Shown here: positions 38,011 through 50,174 of the stretch, in pieces
Numbering within the stretch: position 1 is the stretch's first letter
Layout: every line of letters starts with the position of its first letter
DNA from: Lonicera japonica
Lineage: Eukaryota > Streptophyta > Magnoliopsida > Dipsacales > Caprifoliaceae
DNA: 64,000 bases
Assembly (NCBI GenBank): GCA_021464415.1
Contig: CM038467.1
Coordinates: 17,881,127-17,945,126, forward strand
Direction: 5' to 3'
Position numbers and translations under genes: made by a program
Notes under the pieces: generated by a model
Databases searched by the model: none
What the model was told of the DNA's origin: nothing
Seen by the model: the letters and a program-made list of their open reading frames with translations, nothing else

Positions 38011-39502
38011 TTCACCGATTAAACAATTTAGAGTTTGTCGGACTAATTTAAAATATGCACAATATACAAAATGAATTGTTATTTTATGATTGATGAATTA
38101 ATCAAATTTATGATCTAACTTATAAAAATTGCTTTTAATCTAATCATAAAGTGACAATTTATTTTTTCAACAATTTTTTTTTGTAAGCATTTGTTAACAA
38201 ATTAACCTCAAATTAAACACCCTTTAACTTTATCTAGTGAAAAATGTAGCCATCTGGGGTTTCTGCACAACTTCTCTAAGCTAAAATGAAGGGAATAATA
38301 AGTCTGCCACTATAGACGCGCTAAAATAAACAATTCATAACACAACTTTGTACATGAAACTTGCCGCTCAAACCAATTTAGGAGTATTTGAACAAGGGAA
38401 TTTTAATTCCTAAATTGGATATTAATTTTGTAAAAATAAATGCATTTAAGTTATACTATATAATGTACAACTGGTAAGCTAGTAGGGTGGGTTGTAGTAC
38501 GAGACAAGGTTTTCAAGTTCAAATTATTGATGTCTCTACTGATTCGTCTCCTTCTATGATTTAGACTTCAAATGTATCTGTATTTCGCTTGTATTTATAA
38601 AAAAGTTATATTGTGTATTATATTATGCATTATGTATATTGCATTAATTGGTCGAAGGCTTGAAAAAAATAGATACGCGAGTTATTCTAATAATTATTAT
38701 TTTATATAGATTTAAAAATGATAAATATTGAGCGGATTTTAAGAGGTCAAAGGCTACTAAGGGATTAAGAGAGCCAGGAGAAACACAATCGGAAAATATT
38801 TAGAATTGGTTAACATTAATAGGTGATATGTATGCGACTTGAATATTTGAATTTGGAGTATAAAAAGAGTAAGATGATAAGTTCCTTTGTAGGGAAGTAA
38901 TAAACATAAGTTTTTTTTTTGCATTTGACTAAGTCAAAGGTTCAAATATTGGCGTATGCTTAAAATAGATATTTCAAAAATCTAACATAAGGTCATGGCA
39001 GTTGAAATCTGTCCTGACTTTTATATAATAGATAGTATAGACAACCTCTATAATTTGACAATTTTACCTATTGTACCAGTGCAACTATGACTGGATATTC
39101 CAATATGTAATTATTTGTTCCCGTGAATTCAAATTTCATAATAAATTATCCAATAATAAATAGTTAATGTATATATTTTTTCTAAAATAATTGTAGGTGT
39201 CAAAAAAGTTGTCACCCCTCAAGGAAAGTGTAGTAGCTCAGAAAAGGAAGTGACCAACAAATCACAAACAAGAAGAAGAAGACTAGGATTTGTTTAGTGG
39301 ATTGTTGCTCCGACCAGTCTGGCATTAGTTCGATAGTACGTCCACCTTTGAGCGTGTGTACTTTCTTTACTACGTGCTCAAATAAATAAGGTAAGGTTTA
39401 CAAGTTCGATTTCTAGATCTTTCTTAATTAGCTGCTGTGTTACTAGAATAATCAATAATATTTAGGTTAAAAGGAGAATCAAGGATTAGATCTCTTCTCT
39501 AA

Positions 39503-39824
39503 GGCCTCTTTTGGTTTACGGATTTTAGTACTCGGGAAAGGAAAGTCGTTCATTTCCTTTGTTTGGTAAGCACAAATTCCGAAAATACTTTCCAAATAGA
39601 GGGGAAAGTAGGAGGTAAAACCATTCCTCTCAAAACACACGAGATTGATTTTCCCATGTGATTTTCAAGCATTTATTACAAAAAATTTAGACAATAATAC
39701 CCTTACCTAAATACTTTCCATGCTTTACCAAATACAAGAAAGGAATTTTGACAGAAAATTTAGTTTCCCACCTCCATGAGAAAGATAGGGGAATTGACTT
39801 CCCTTCCGTGAACCAAACGAGGCC
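39503..39824. mobile_element. Tourist-like MITE, 322 bp, copy 1
   Basis: Ends GGCCTCTTTTGGTTTACGGA and (reversed) GGCCTCGTTTGGTTCACGGA, flanked by TAA at 39500-39502 and 39825-39827. The TSD and ends indicate the PIF/Harbinger superfamily. It is non-coding and nearly identical in layout to the copies at 40136 and 42530. Confidence 0.9.
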
Positions 39825-40135
39825 TAAGGGTTATCATTTCCTATTTATAATTTTGGGATATAGTTTACATCAATGTTTGTACAAAAAATAAATTATTAAA
39901 TAAGGTAAACTTAGATAAAACTCTAATACTTTGCATGCGTCTAAAACTCTAATTGTTCATACTAGAATTAGCATTGTCCCTGTTTGCATGGGGACTAGTG
40001 GTTATTTCACGCAATATGTCATCATCTAACTCAACAACCATTTTTATCTTCTGTCGGACCTACAAGGCCGATGTAGAGTACCTTGCTATTTTAATACATC
40101 AGACCAGAACATTCACTACTTGAAGTTGGGATTAA

Positions 40136-40457
40136 AGCCTCGTTTGGTTCACATATTTTAGTTCTCGGGAAAGGAAAGTCGTTCATTTCCTTTGTTTGGT
40201 AAGCACAAATTCCGGAAACACTTTCCCGAGAGAAGAGAAAGTAGGGGGTAAAACCATTCCACTCAAAACACATGGGATTGATTTTCCCATGTGATTTCCA
40301 AGCATTTATTACAAAAAATTTAAACAATAATACCCTTACTTAAATACTTTCCATGCTTTACCAAACACAAGAAAATAAATTTGATAGAAAATTTAGTTTC
40401 CCACATCCATGGGAAAGATAAAAGAATTGATTTCCCTTCCGTAAACCAAACGAGACC
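40136..40457. mobile_element. Tourist-like MITE, 322 bp, copy 2
   Basis: Same family and exactly the same length as copy 1. Ends are AGCCTCGTTTGGTTCAC and (reversed) GGTCTCGTTTGGTTTACGG, with TAA at 40133-40135 and 40458-40460. It lies only 311 bp from copy 1. Confidence 0.9.
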
Positions 40458-41240
40458 TAAAGTCATACCTAGATTTTTTATCCGACTTTCCAATTGTTTG
40501 AGCTTGCTTGGCTCAAGATCAATCATTAGGTCGATTAGCATAGTTTAACCGACTTGACTGGCTATCTATTTTTAACCTCCCATAATAATCAATCTAAACC
40601 TGATAAAACTTAACTAAACATGCATAAAACAATAACAAACTTACAAGCAAATTGGCCCGAATATGAGCTATACAAGTTTAATGTGCCTTATCGAGTGGTT
40701 TTGTCTAACTACTAATGTTTTCCGAATAAAGTATACGTTAATCCAACTCTGCATCTTTTGAATTTTTTTGCGATCTTCGCTATTTTGGTAATGTAATATT
40801 TTTTAAATCTCGTCATTGTAATTCAAAAATGAGTTAGCCAGGTTTAAATTTAGGTACTCTTAAGTTTCGAATGACAGTTTTCCATTCAAGCTAATCTGCT
40901 GCTCATTCGCATTCGTTTGATCTGTAAATTCAAGGATTTGGGAAAGTAATAAATTAAAAAATCTTCCAAGTCCAAGTTGATCCAATAAGAGAACTCAAAA
41001 CATATGTTGATTGCTTCACCAATGATAAGAGTACATAATATTATATTAAAAAAATTCATTCAAGGAAGGTTTCTTGCTTTGTTTTTTCTTATGAAATAAT
41101 ATAACCCAAGATTAAAAGTCCATAGTAGTGGTTAGATATTGTTCATTTTTTTAGCATTTGTGGATTTTGGCTTTAACAATTAAAACTGATTATGTCGACC
41201 CAAGTAGTTTTCTCAATATATTTAGTTTAAATTTGATTGA

Positions 41241-41279
41241 ATTATATTGTATTTTTTAATAAAAGAAGAAGAAGAAGAA
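41241..41279. repeat. Short (GAA)n tract
   Basis: aagaagaagaagaagaaa within A/T-rich DNA. It is too short to matter beyond serving as a marker. Confidence 0.7.
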
Positions 41280-41412
41280 ATATCTAAGTGTCTTATTTTT
41301 TCAAAAAAAAAATTTGATTTAAATACAAATGACGAATAAGAGAACAAATACAAGCTCAAGTTTTTAGTGAAAGAGAATAATGAAAAATGTAGCGTGCCAA
41401 ATACAAGAGTAA

Positions 41413-41905
41413 GAGCATCTCACCATTAATTTGTGTAAAAATTTAAGTGTAAATCCTACGTGCCAATCAACTTTTATACAAAACTTAAAGTTTGAAAAAA
41501 GTATAATCCAATAGTACTTTTATAAATTCTTGTGTAAATTTTGAAATAACCAATAAGATACCAATACATATTAAATATTATTTTATATTGTTTTCCTTCG
41601 ATTTTTGTATACATAATCTTATACTTACAATGGATTTTGATTTATACCTCTTGATTAGTAGATTTCAAATATATAATTTTTATTAAAATATATATTTTGT
41701 ATTAAAAGTTATCACATTCTAAAGTTTTAGCAAAAAAAATTAAAAAAAACATAAAGCTAATGCGGCAATGTAAAGTGAAAGTATATTTTACACAATCAAT
41801 TTATACAAAATTCATTTTTAACAAATTGTTGGAGATTAAATTTTTTTTATAACTTTTTTTTAAATTTACAAATAATATAAATATAAAAAACTATTGAAAA
41901 TGTTC
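41413..41905. mobile_element. PIF/Harbinger-like MITE, TAA TSD
   Basis: A 493-bp non-coding element related to 8601-8995. The left end is GAGCATCTCACCATTAATTT; the right end reversed is GAACATTTTCAATAG. TAA lies at 41410-41412 and 41906-41908. Inner 'tttgtgtaaaaattta' and 'tttacacaa' motifs match the family. Confidence 0.7.
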
Positions 41906-42529
41906 TAAATGCGGTACAAGGGAAATTAACGAATCAAATTAAACCGACGTCTTTGAGTTGAGTATTTTAATCAATAGGTTTTTTTTTTTAAATATTTCAA
42001 CAAATTAAAGAAATAATAATATTAATTGGGTAGAGTATTAATTAATGTACTGCTGCTTAAGCAAGGACCAACCAGAGAGAGAGATCTGGAAAAGATAACA
42101 CACAATTTCATAGGACATTGATTCGTGATTGCAGGCAAAGGGTAAGATAGAGAATTCAAATGACAGGGGATGCAAGCCATGACGTTGAACTAGATGGGCC
42201 ACCAGAAGACCATATGGACCAGGGCTTTTATCAAATTTACCGATTTACCCTCAGACCGCGTTACGTGCGCGTCAAATTTAGCCAGCCCGCCCAGCCCAGT
42301 CCCTCCTCAAAAGTGTCCATTTTTCTTTCAAGACAAATCATAAAAAAGATTAATAAATGCGTCAAATAAAAATGGAGATTTTCTGGTAGATAAGGTTTTA
42401 GCTGAGGCAGGTGGTCACCATTTTTCCAGCTTCTCTTGTTTTCCTTTACGCGAAATTTCCGCTTCATTGCCAAGACTTTTGTTCTAGTAATAAAAGATGT
42501 TCTACTTCATGTTTAATACTTTACTTTAA

Positions 42530-42851
42530 GGCTTCGTTTGATTCACGGATTTTAGTATTCGGGAAAGGAAAGTCATTCCTTGCTTTTGTTTGGTAAGCAC
42601 AAATTCCGGAAACACTTTCTCGAGAGAGGGGAAAGTAGGGGGTAAAACCATTCCTCCCAAAATACATGGGATTGATATTCCCATGTGATTTTCAAGTATT
42701 TATTACACAAATTTTAGACAATAATACTCTTACCTAAATACTTTTTATGGTTTACCAAACACAAGAAAGGAAATTTGACATGAAATTTACTTTCCCACCT
42801 CCATGGGAAAGATAGGAGAATTAATTTCCTTTCCGTGAATCAAACAATGCC
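42530..42851. mobile_element. Tourist-like MITE, 322 bp, copy 3
   Basis: Ends GGCTTCGTTTGATTCACGGA and (reversed) GGCATTGTTTGATTCACGGA, with TAA at 42527-42529 and 42852-42854. Its length equals that of copies 1 and 2. Confidence 0.9.
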
Positions 42852-43029
42852 TAAGAGTTTCTTCTTTTCGCGTGATTTTAAAATAAAATTTAATAAATCA
42901 CGTAATTTACGTAATATATCAATGTTTTTTTGCAAAAAGTGTCAATATTTTAATTTTTCATCAAATTTTGAAATCCTTAAACTACTTAATTTCAAAATCC
43001 GTTCGAAATGTTAAAATTTTAGAATTTCA

Positions 43030-43270
43030 TGTTGAATTACAAAGTTTGAATTTAATTCATCTCTTTTTAATCCTATATTTCTTCCATTATTGGTCACTAT
43101 GATTTTTTCCTCCAACTAAAATACATAAATAGATGAAAATCTCACTTAAACTCAACTTACACGAATGTATTTTGAAATTTTCTAATTTTTTAAAAGAACA
43201 CCTAAATTAAAAATCATGAGATTTTAAAATCACAAATTTCTAAATTATATTATTTGTCAAATTATATAAA
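43030..43270. repeat. Dispersed repeat, copy 2
   Basis: Collinear with 10690-10945 (shared 'atctctttttaatcctata' and following blocks). Family unknown. Confidence 0.5.
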
Positions 43271-43963
43271 TTCAAAATCTTGTGAAAAGAACACAACTTC
43301 AATTATTTTAATGTGTTTGGTGGTATTAAATTTGGTCATTGTCTACATGCTTACAGAAGATGTTAATTTTCACTGGCCCTTAAAGTTTGTTTTTTCAATT
43401 GTTCAACTAACTCATCGAGACAAGTTATTGGAATAATTCATTGTGTCTAGAAGAAGGCTCAATGCTCGCAGACAGAATTGCAGGGTGATACTCTTACTTA
43501 TCTTTCTTTTTTTGACGAAAAAGAAAAACAATATTCTTCTCCTTTTTATATTTGAGCCTTATATTTTTAAGAATTAATTTATTTAACACAATTAATATGT
43601 AAAAATAAAATTTATTTAAAATTATAAAATCTTGGACACTGATTGTATCTTAAAACTAGGATCTTAAATAAGGCACGACGCCCAAGAAAAAAATTAAAAG
43701 ATTTTCTAATTTAAGATTGAAAAAAGGTATTCTTTTTTTTTTTTTTAATTTAAATGACTAATTTCAAAAAAATAAAATCAGAATGTCAAATTTGGCGAGT
43801 AGATTATTGACATCGTATCTGGAAAATCAGTGAATTAGTTAAGTGTGCGTAAATAATACTTTTCCATCCAAAGTGTGTCAAGTGATTTTTCAATTACTGT
43901 GAGTCTGTGATGGTATTGTTTCCTTATTTGAAAATGTATTTTTACACGAGCCTGTGTTTTTTA

Positions 43964-44334
43964 CAGTGTTCTAAAAGGCAACTTAAGCAGCGACCAAACG
44001 TTTTAATTAGTGCCTAAGTGAGTGATTAAATGTCGGAAAAAATTAAGCGATTTTTTAGGCAGGCTGGGCGGGGCTAGGCGGTAGAGCTGCTTATTTTCCT
44101 TTTTGTTTAAAAATTACCATTTAAAAAAATGGATACAATTCGTCAACCATCATAAGTAAATTCTTCTTTGATTCCTTAATGACAGTGAACCTAATAACTA
44201 TGTTTTGCTTGTTAGTGCTTTATACAAGTATTATATATATTAAAAACTATTTAAAAAAAATCGCCTAACACCTAACAGCCTAGGCCCAGCCTAGAGGCTC
44301 TATGGCCGCCCTAGGTCCGCCTTTTAGAACATTG
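43964..44334. mobile_element. hAT-like MITE, 8-bp TSD
   Basis: A 371-bp element with inverted ends CAGTGTTCTAAAAGGC and (reversed) CAATGTTCTAAAAGGC. A perfect 8-bp duplication, GTTTTTTA, lies at 43956-43963 and 44335-44342. GC-rich 'taggcgg'-like motifs lie near both ends. Non-coding. Confidence 0.9.
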
Positions 44335-45740
44335 GTTTTTTAAGTATTTTGTTTCTATACGCGATATCTTGTAGTTAATCGGCATTTTTAAATTAATCGA
44401 CATTGCTTACTTAATTAATTCGTGAGTGTGGATGGACTGACAAAAAAAATATTATTAATTTAATTTTATAAATATTATTTTATTAATAATTTGATATTAA
44501 AAATTTCACTTTAATTAAATAAATAAAAATATTACATTAAAAATGCTAGATTCTAATATTATCAACCAATGGCTAGATCCTAATTAACTTTTAAGTAAAA
44601 TAATAAAAACAAAAATTAACCCCCAACTCCCTTTCATTCTAATATTGTTCCCATCTTATTCCCTATTCTTTCAATATGGTCTCCTCATTCTTCCCTCATC
44701 AAATGCCGTCTCTTCCTTATTCCCTCTTATCTCACACACTCCAAATACTTTCACAAACCATAATTTTATCATAAGTTAATCAACATTTGTTCTAAATTCC
44801 ATTTATGTAGAAGAGGGTCGTGATATTATTAATTCATTCTTCCATCGTTAGAAAGAATGTTGTAAATACTAAAGACAAAATTTATTACATATTCTTTATT
44901 ACCAACATCATAAATTCTTTTACCCAAACAATATATAACGATTACAAGGAAGTGGACCATGTGGTACAAGTTGTTATAGCATAACTTTTACCAAAGGCCA
45001 AAACTCCTTAGATAAAAATATACCAAAAAATTATTTGTTAGCATTATTGTCATTCTTCTTTCTTTATTAATAATTTGTTTCTTGCAACTCATTTTTGTAT
45101 ATGTAATTTAATGGGGGCACTATGCATAATTCATCTAAAGATTCGCTACAATTCTTAGTCCGATGGTTGAACAATTTTCACGCTACAAAAACTGGGAAGT
45201 CTATATAACCGGAGAAAGTTAGGTAGGCTAGTATGTCTCACAACTGGCTAGGAAAATATTGAACTACAATGCCAATTCCAAGCACAAAGTAAATCTCAAA
45301 AAGTTTATAGTTTGTTGTTCGCATAATTATCCTCTACCAAATTATTATAATGAAAGAAAATAATATCCGTATTATAAATTAGAGTACCAAATATCGTGTT
45401 AGCTAATTAATGAAATGATGATTGATACTTTATTCGACTATATATTGAAAATTTGATAAACATAAAATAGGTCTATTGGGTTTGTCAACATAGAAAATAT
45501 ATTATTATTATTATTATTACCTCTGATGCATATGTGAAAAAACGGGTAGAAGTATTAATAATATAATTAATGGATCAACTACGTATTGATAAGTTAATTA
45601 ATATTTTTTTAATAAAACCTTTTAAAATTTCTTTAACGGTGCATTAGGAATGTGGATTTGATCATGAGATTTGTATTTAGAATCTCAAATCTAAATATTT
45701 TGCTTTTTTGAAATTATGATTCAAGAGTTATAAATATACT

Positions 45741-45961
45741 CAAATATTGAGAGTGGATACTTGCCTTAAAATTTTAACTTTCAAATCTTAGAGATAGAGA
45801 ATATTACTTCTAGATCACAATCTCATGAATTTGAAAAAAATAAATTAATATTCAAGTATTAAAATTTGATACTTAGCTTAAAATCTTAACTTTCAAATTT
45901 TAGAGGTAGGGCCGTTACTTCTATATCTCAATCTAACGGTTTTTTTTTAAAAAATAAATTA
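45741..45961. repeat. ~110-bp tandem duplication
   Basis: Units 45741-45850 and 45851-45961 share 'ttaactttcaaat', 'tagag.tag', 'attacttctagat/ttacttctatat' and 'aaaataaattaat' in order, with moderate divergence. Confidence 0.65.
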
Positions 45962-47061
45962 ATTATTAAATAAATTATTATTATAACTACGGATGGCGAG
46001 AGGTTATATTTGTCCAAACTCGAACCCGACACTCTTAAAACCCATCCTAACTCGGTTTGGGTTTTATTTCTTTTAAATGTGAAACCGTCGCAAATAGTGT
46101 ATGCATAAAATCCACCCCCATCCGTGGTAATTATACTATATTACGAATAAAATACTATAATAGGGTCGGGTCAAACGCATTAATTTTGTGCAAACTTGAC
46201 TTCTGCCACAGTGTCAAAAATAAAAGTAACTTGCTAATCAGCTAAATATAAATTTTACTGGATTAATATTTGGATTTAGAAATCAATTTCTTTATATTTG
46301 TTAAGCAAACACAAAATTTTTAATTATTTTATTTTATAATATGTAATTTTTGAATATTAAATTTGTGAATTTTAAAACTAAATTCAATTTTGCAATCAAA
46401 ACGCAACATAAAAGAAAATTGGAAATAAATTAAAATAGAAATAGATTTTGATTAAGAATATAAATTAAAATAAAATTCAAATTAGCAGATAGAAACAAAG
46501 TTACCTATGTTTTTTAGACCCAGATAGACGAACTATTTGAACACAAAGTTTAATGCTTGAAGAACAATTGAAAATTGTATTTGCTTTTTATTTTACATTT
46601 TAGTAAATCTTGTTAGCTTTAATTGACCTGGAATATATGTCATTCGATTATAAGTTTATATATTCTCGTTATTTTAATATAGTTATTATATCATGAACAA
46701 AATTGATAACTATAATAATCGAATAACATGTTTGTTTTGATGATAATAAGATTTTGTTAATTAAAATTGTTAAGCTTTCAACGTTTAGCAAGAATCTTGG
46801 TCCTGAATTAATTGTTCAAATTTAATCGTATTGATCATTGAAAGGTTATAAAATAAACATTAATGTTAAATACTTCCGTTATGAGAAATAAAAAGAATAA
46901 CGAGTTGGGACGAGAAGATAGACCTTTGGTCATATTTATAAGAAAGCAATTTCTGAACTGCCCTACTTATTTCTTGAATCGAAATATAATTGTTCAAAAA
47001 GAATAATTGTTCTTTCCTCCTTAACGTCCCCAAATGTGACCGTGTAGACTGTATGTAGGGC

Positions 47062-47085
47062 TTTGTTCAAAAAAAAGAAGAAGAA
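47062..47085 (+). mobile_element. 24-bp residue of a LINE-type insertion with 16-bp TSD
   Basis: TTTGTTC plus an A-rich (GAA-containing) tail is bracketed by a perfect 16-bp repeat, AGACTGTATGTAGGGC, at 47046-47061 and 47086-47101. The insert matches the 3' terminus of the larger insertion at 5930-6075 (CTTTTGTTC plus A run), suggesting an extremely 5'-truncated copy of the same family. Confidence 0.6.
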
Positions 47086-47246
47086 AGACTGTATGTAGGG
47101 CGTCGATATTAATGCATGGTCCATGTTAAGGGTTTTCCTCTTTTTTTTTTTCTTTCTAAATAAATGCTGATGTCATACTGTCCTTCTATTCAACATTATA
47201 AAATCTTAATTCATCTAAATCTGCAATTCTAGCGCAAGAGATCTTA

Positions 47247-47652
47247 GGCCATCTCCAATGGTGTTTTCTATTTTTTCATTTCTATCATATGTGTCAATAT
47301 TATTTTATAATATTTCTATATCTATTGAGAATATATTTATATTGGTGTAGAAGGATAGAAAATATGATCTCCAATGGTGATTTCTATTGTTCAATTTCTT
47401 CCTTACTTTGTCCCCTATTTAATGAAAAGAGAGAATTAGTTGGTGTACAACAATTAATGAAAATTTGCTATGTCACATAGAGAATTTCTATCACCATTTC
47501 TACATGTAGAAATGGTGATAGAAATTCCCAATCCCAATAGACTTCCACTTATGATAGAAATAGAGATAGAAATGCCCATTGGAGAAGATTTTTTCTATTA
47601 TTCATTTCTATCATAGAAATTTGCTTGGGTATAAACACTATTGGAGATGGCC
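47247..47652. mobile_element. Tourist-like MITE with nested palindrome, TTA TSD
   Basis: A 406-bp element with ends GGCCATCTCCAATGGTG and (reversed) GGCCATCTCCAATAGTG, flanked by TTA at 47244-47246 and 47653-47655. Internal copies of 'atctccaatggtg' (near 47370) and 'cattggaga' (near 47577) make it look nested. A perfect 46-bp palindrome sits in the middle at 47482-47527. Confidence 0.85.
47482..47527. repeat. 46-bp perfect palindrome
   Basis: The two 23-bp halves around the central ACATGT are exact reverse complements (arm begins GAATTTCTATCACC). It forms the core of the surrounding MITE. Confidence 0.95.
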
Positions 47653-49418
47653 TTAAAGCATGTGTTCTGCATAATTATTTCCAATTTACCTTTTTTTTAT
47701 TTTTTTGATAGAATTATTTTAAATAAATTAAACAATGTCGAAATTTCTTTTTTATAACAACTACAAGTTAAAGGAAAAGAAGGGAAGGTAGAGGAATGAA
47801 AACAACTTAATTTGTATTATGCACATATATAAATATATTATTTATTCAATGGTTAAAAATTTTCTTACGAAATAATATTTCTTTGCTTTTATATAATATT
47901 ATATACAGACACATACGTTTGTGCACGTCTTATTTTTGTCTACATGTAAAATTTTGCATAAAATATAATTATTAAGCTTTTGAGTGATTCTTACGATAAA
48001 ATTTTCAGCTCGCACATAGGATTTTCTTTGGTCAAGTCTGAAAATTGGCCCTATTCTTTGAATTATAGACGTCACATCGAGTAATCTTTTGTTCTGATAA
48101 ATTAAGTTTTAATGTTTACGTATAACTTTTTGAATCATAATACGAAACATCCAAAGATAATGTCTATGTTTACATAAAGTCAATAAAATACATGCTATTG
48201 TGATATTTTTTTTTATTCTCAAACATATTAATATTTGGTCCCATCCTCAACATGTTAGATTTCGTGCATTACGTTAAACAAATTAGTAAACCGTTTTAAA
48301 TATAATAATATCATGACTTTAGTCACAGATATGATGGTGAAATGTAATGAATGTCTCTGAATTAGTTGTCAAAAAAGTATTTGAAATATATGGGATAATC
48401 AAATGAATTTACAACAATTTTTTATTTACGTACACAATATACAATTAAATTTCCTGGTAAAAGTAGGAAGAGAGATAACAAATATGTATAGAGATATTAA
48501 AATCGTTTCGAATGCAATGTTTAAATTCGCGTATTAGTTTCTTTTAATTATTATTAAAGAGGAAGTGGTTCTAGAAAGAAGAAATGGACAACGAGAAAGT
48601 TAGCTACTTTTTATGATTTATGGTATATTTTACGTTTTCTATGTTTTTAATTAATATTATGAGTTTTGACATATATACTGTTTTCAAGCAAATAACATAT
48701 TAATAAAGTGATTTATCTATACCATGTTTTAAAAGTAAAGTCCATTTCAGCAACTACTAGCACTAACTTTCAAATACTTTTTCACCTTTAGTAATAAAAA
48801 TAGAACTATCAACGATCAACATATATTACGGAGGATTAAGATCAGTTTTTAATTTCATTAAATGTTTGAACTTAAATCATAATATACAACCTGAAAGTCA
48901 TTGGATTTAATGATGATATTATTTATTAGAATGCTTTTGGTAACCCCAATTTTATACCACGAAATTAGAATTAGAACATAGTTTTACAATTCTATTATTT
49001 AAATAGTTTAAAAGGTTATGGTTTTAAAATTCTCTAAAAGATTGAATTGTATATGGAATGTAGAATTTTCTAATTCACATTCTCATTGAATTAAAAAAAA
49101 CAAAACAAATTATCACCATTCACGCCACCCCTACCCGCTAACCCCTTACTACGGTGTTAACTCAATATAGCTACACACCCACACTCTCACCCTTGTACAC
49201 AACACTATCAACTTAAATATAATATATTATAATATGTCATGTATTTTATGTCATTAATACATGTACATGTGTATATATATATATGTACATGATTTATAAA
49301 TACATTAAATTTGGAATTTCAAATGAAATCTACGTAATATCCAAATAATAGTATTATAATTTTATGATATTGCAATTATAATATAAATTAAAAATTGTGT
49401 AACCAAAATGCACCCTTA

Positions 49419-49564
49419 GGTGATATTTTGGTTGATATTTTGAATTAAGTTTTTAAGTTGAGTTTTTGAAATAAATTTTGAAAAGTGTAAAAGTAAAGTT
49501 GATTTTGAATTGAGTTTTTAAAATTTAAAAAAGAAATGAAAATAGATGCCTACCAAACAAGCCC
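49419..49564. mobile_element. Degraded Tourist-like MITE, TTA TSD
   Basis: A 146-bp segment starting GGTGATATTTTGGTTGATA and ending, reversed, GGGCTTGTTTGGTAGGCAT, with TTA at 49416-49418 and 49565-49567. The ends match only partly. Confidence 0.5.
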
Positions 49565-49620
49565 TTAGTGATTTTTCCATTTTATCCCTATCGTTCCTTC
49601 CTCTTTTAAACCCAAACATC

Positions 49621-50174
49621 TAGGGGTGTGCACGGTTCGGTTAACCGAACCGTGCTGATTAACCGGCAACCGAACCGACCAAGTCGGTTTTTCAAAATTA
49701 GCAACCGAAGCAGAACCGAAAAAGGAAGAAACCGGTCGGTTTCGGGCAAGGTCGGTTGTGTCGGTTTCGGTTTCGGTTTTAGCGTAAGAGGATTTTTTAT
49801 GAAGAATTTTATTTTCAAAACCCATTTAACTTGTTATGGAAATCTTACTTTCATAAATCACAACATAATATGTAATAGAGATGAAGATTTTTAATTTCAA
49901 AACTCATTTAACTCAAGAAAAAAAATAGGACATAAAAAAAAGGGGTGGTATGTAAATAAAAACCTAGGGTCTTTTCATGTAATTTATATATCTCGGTTCG
50001 GTTCGGTTTTGGGACGGTATTCTTGACCGAGAACCGCCAACCGAACCGATGGCAGTCGGTTCTTTAAGCAACAAACCGAAAATGAACCGCAAGTTAACAA
50101 AACCGTCGGTTTCGGTCCGGTTCGGGTCGGTTCGGGCCGGTTTTTCGATTTTTCGGTTATTTTGCACACTCCTA
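49621..50174. mobile_element. hAT-like element, 8-bp TSD, upstream of ADC
   Basis: A 554-bp element with ends TAGGGGTGTGCAC and (reversed) TAGGAGTGTGCAA, flanked by a perfect 8-bp duplication, CAAACATC, at 49613-49620 and 50175-50182. Both arms are packed with CGGTTCGG/CCGAACCG motifs, and a perfect 24-bp palindrome centred on GGTTAACC lies at 49631-49654. It ends about 570 bp upstream of the ADC TATA box. Apparent open frames inside it are by-products of the repeats. Confidence 0.9.

Noticed and set aside
42160..42369. 69-codon frame starting MTGDASHDVELDGPP
   Set aside because: It resembles nothing I know, has no clear splice or promoter context, and lies between transposon copies.
45985..46128. 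Possible hAT-like element with CGGATGG/CCATCCG ends
   Set aside because: Flanks do not form an 8-bp duplication, and the inner sequence is not clearly inverted.
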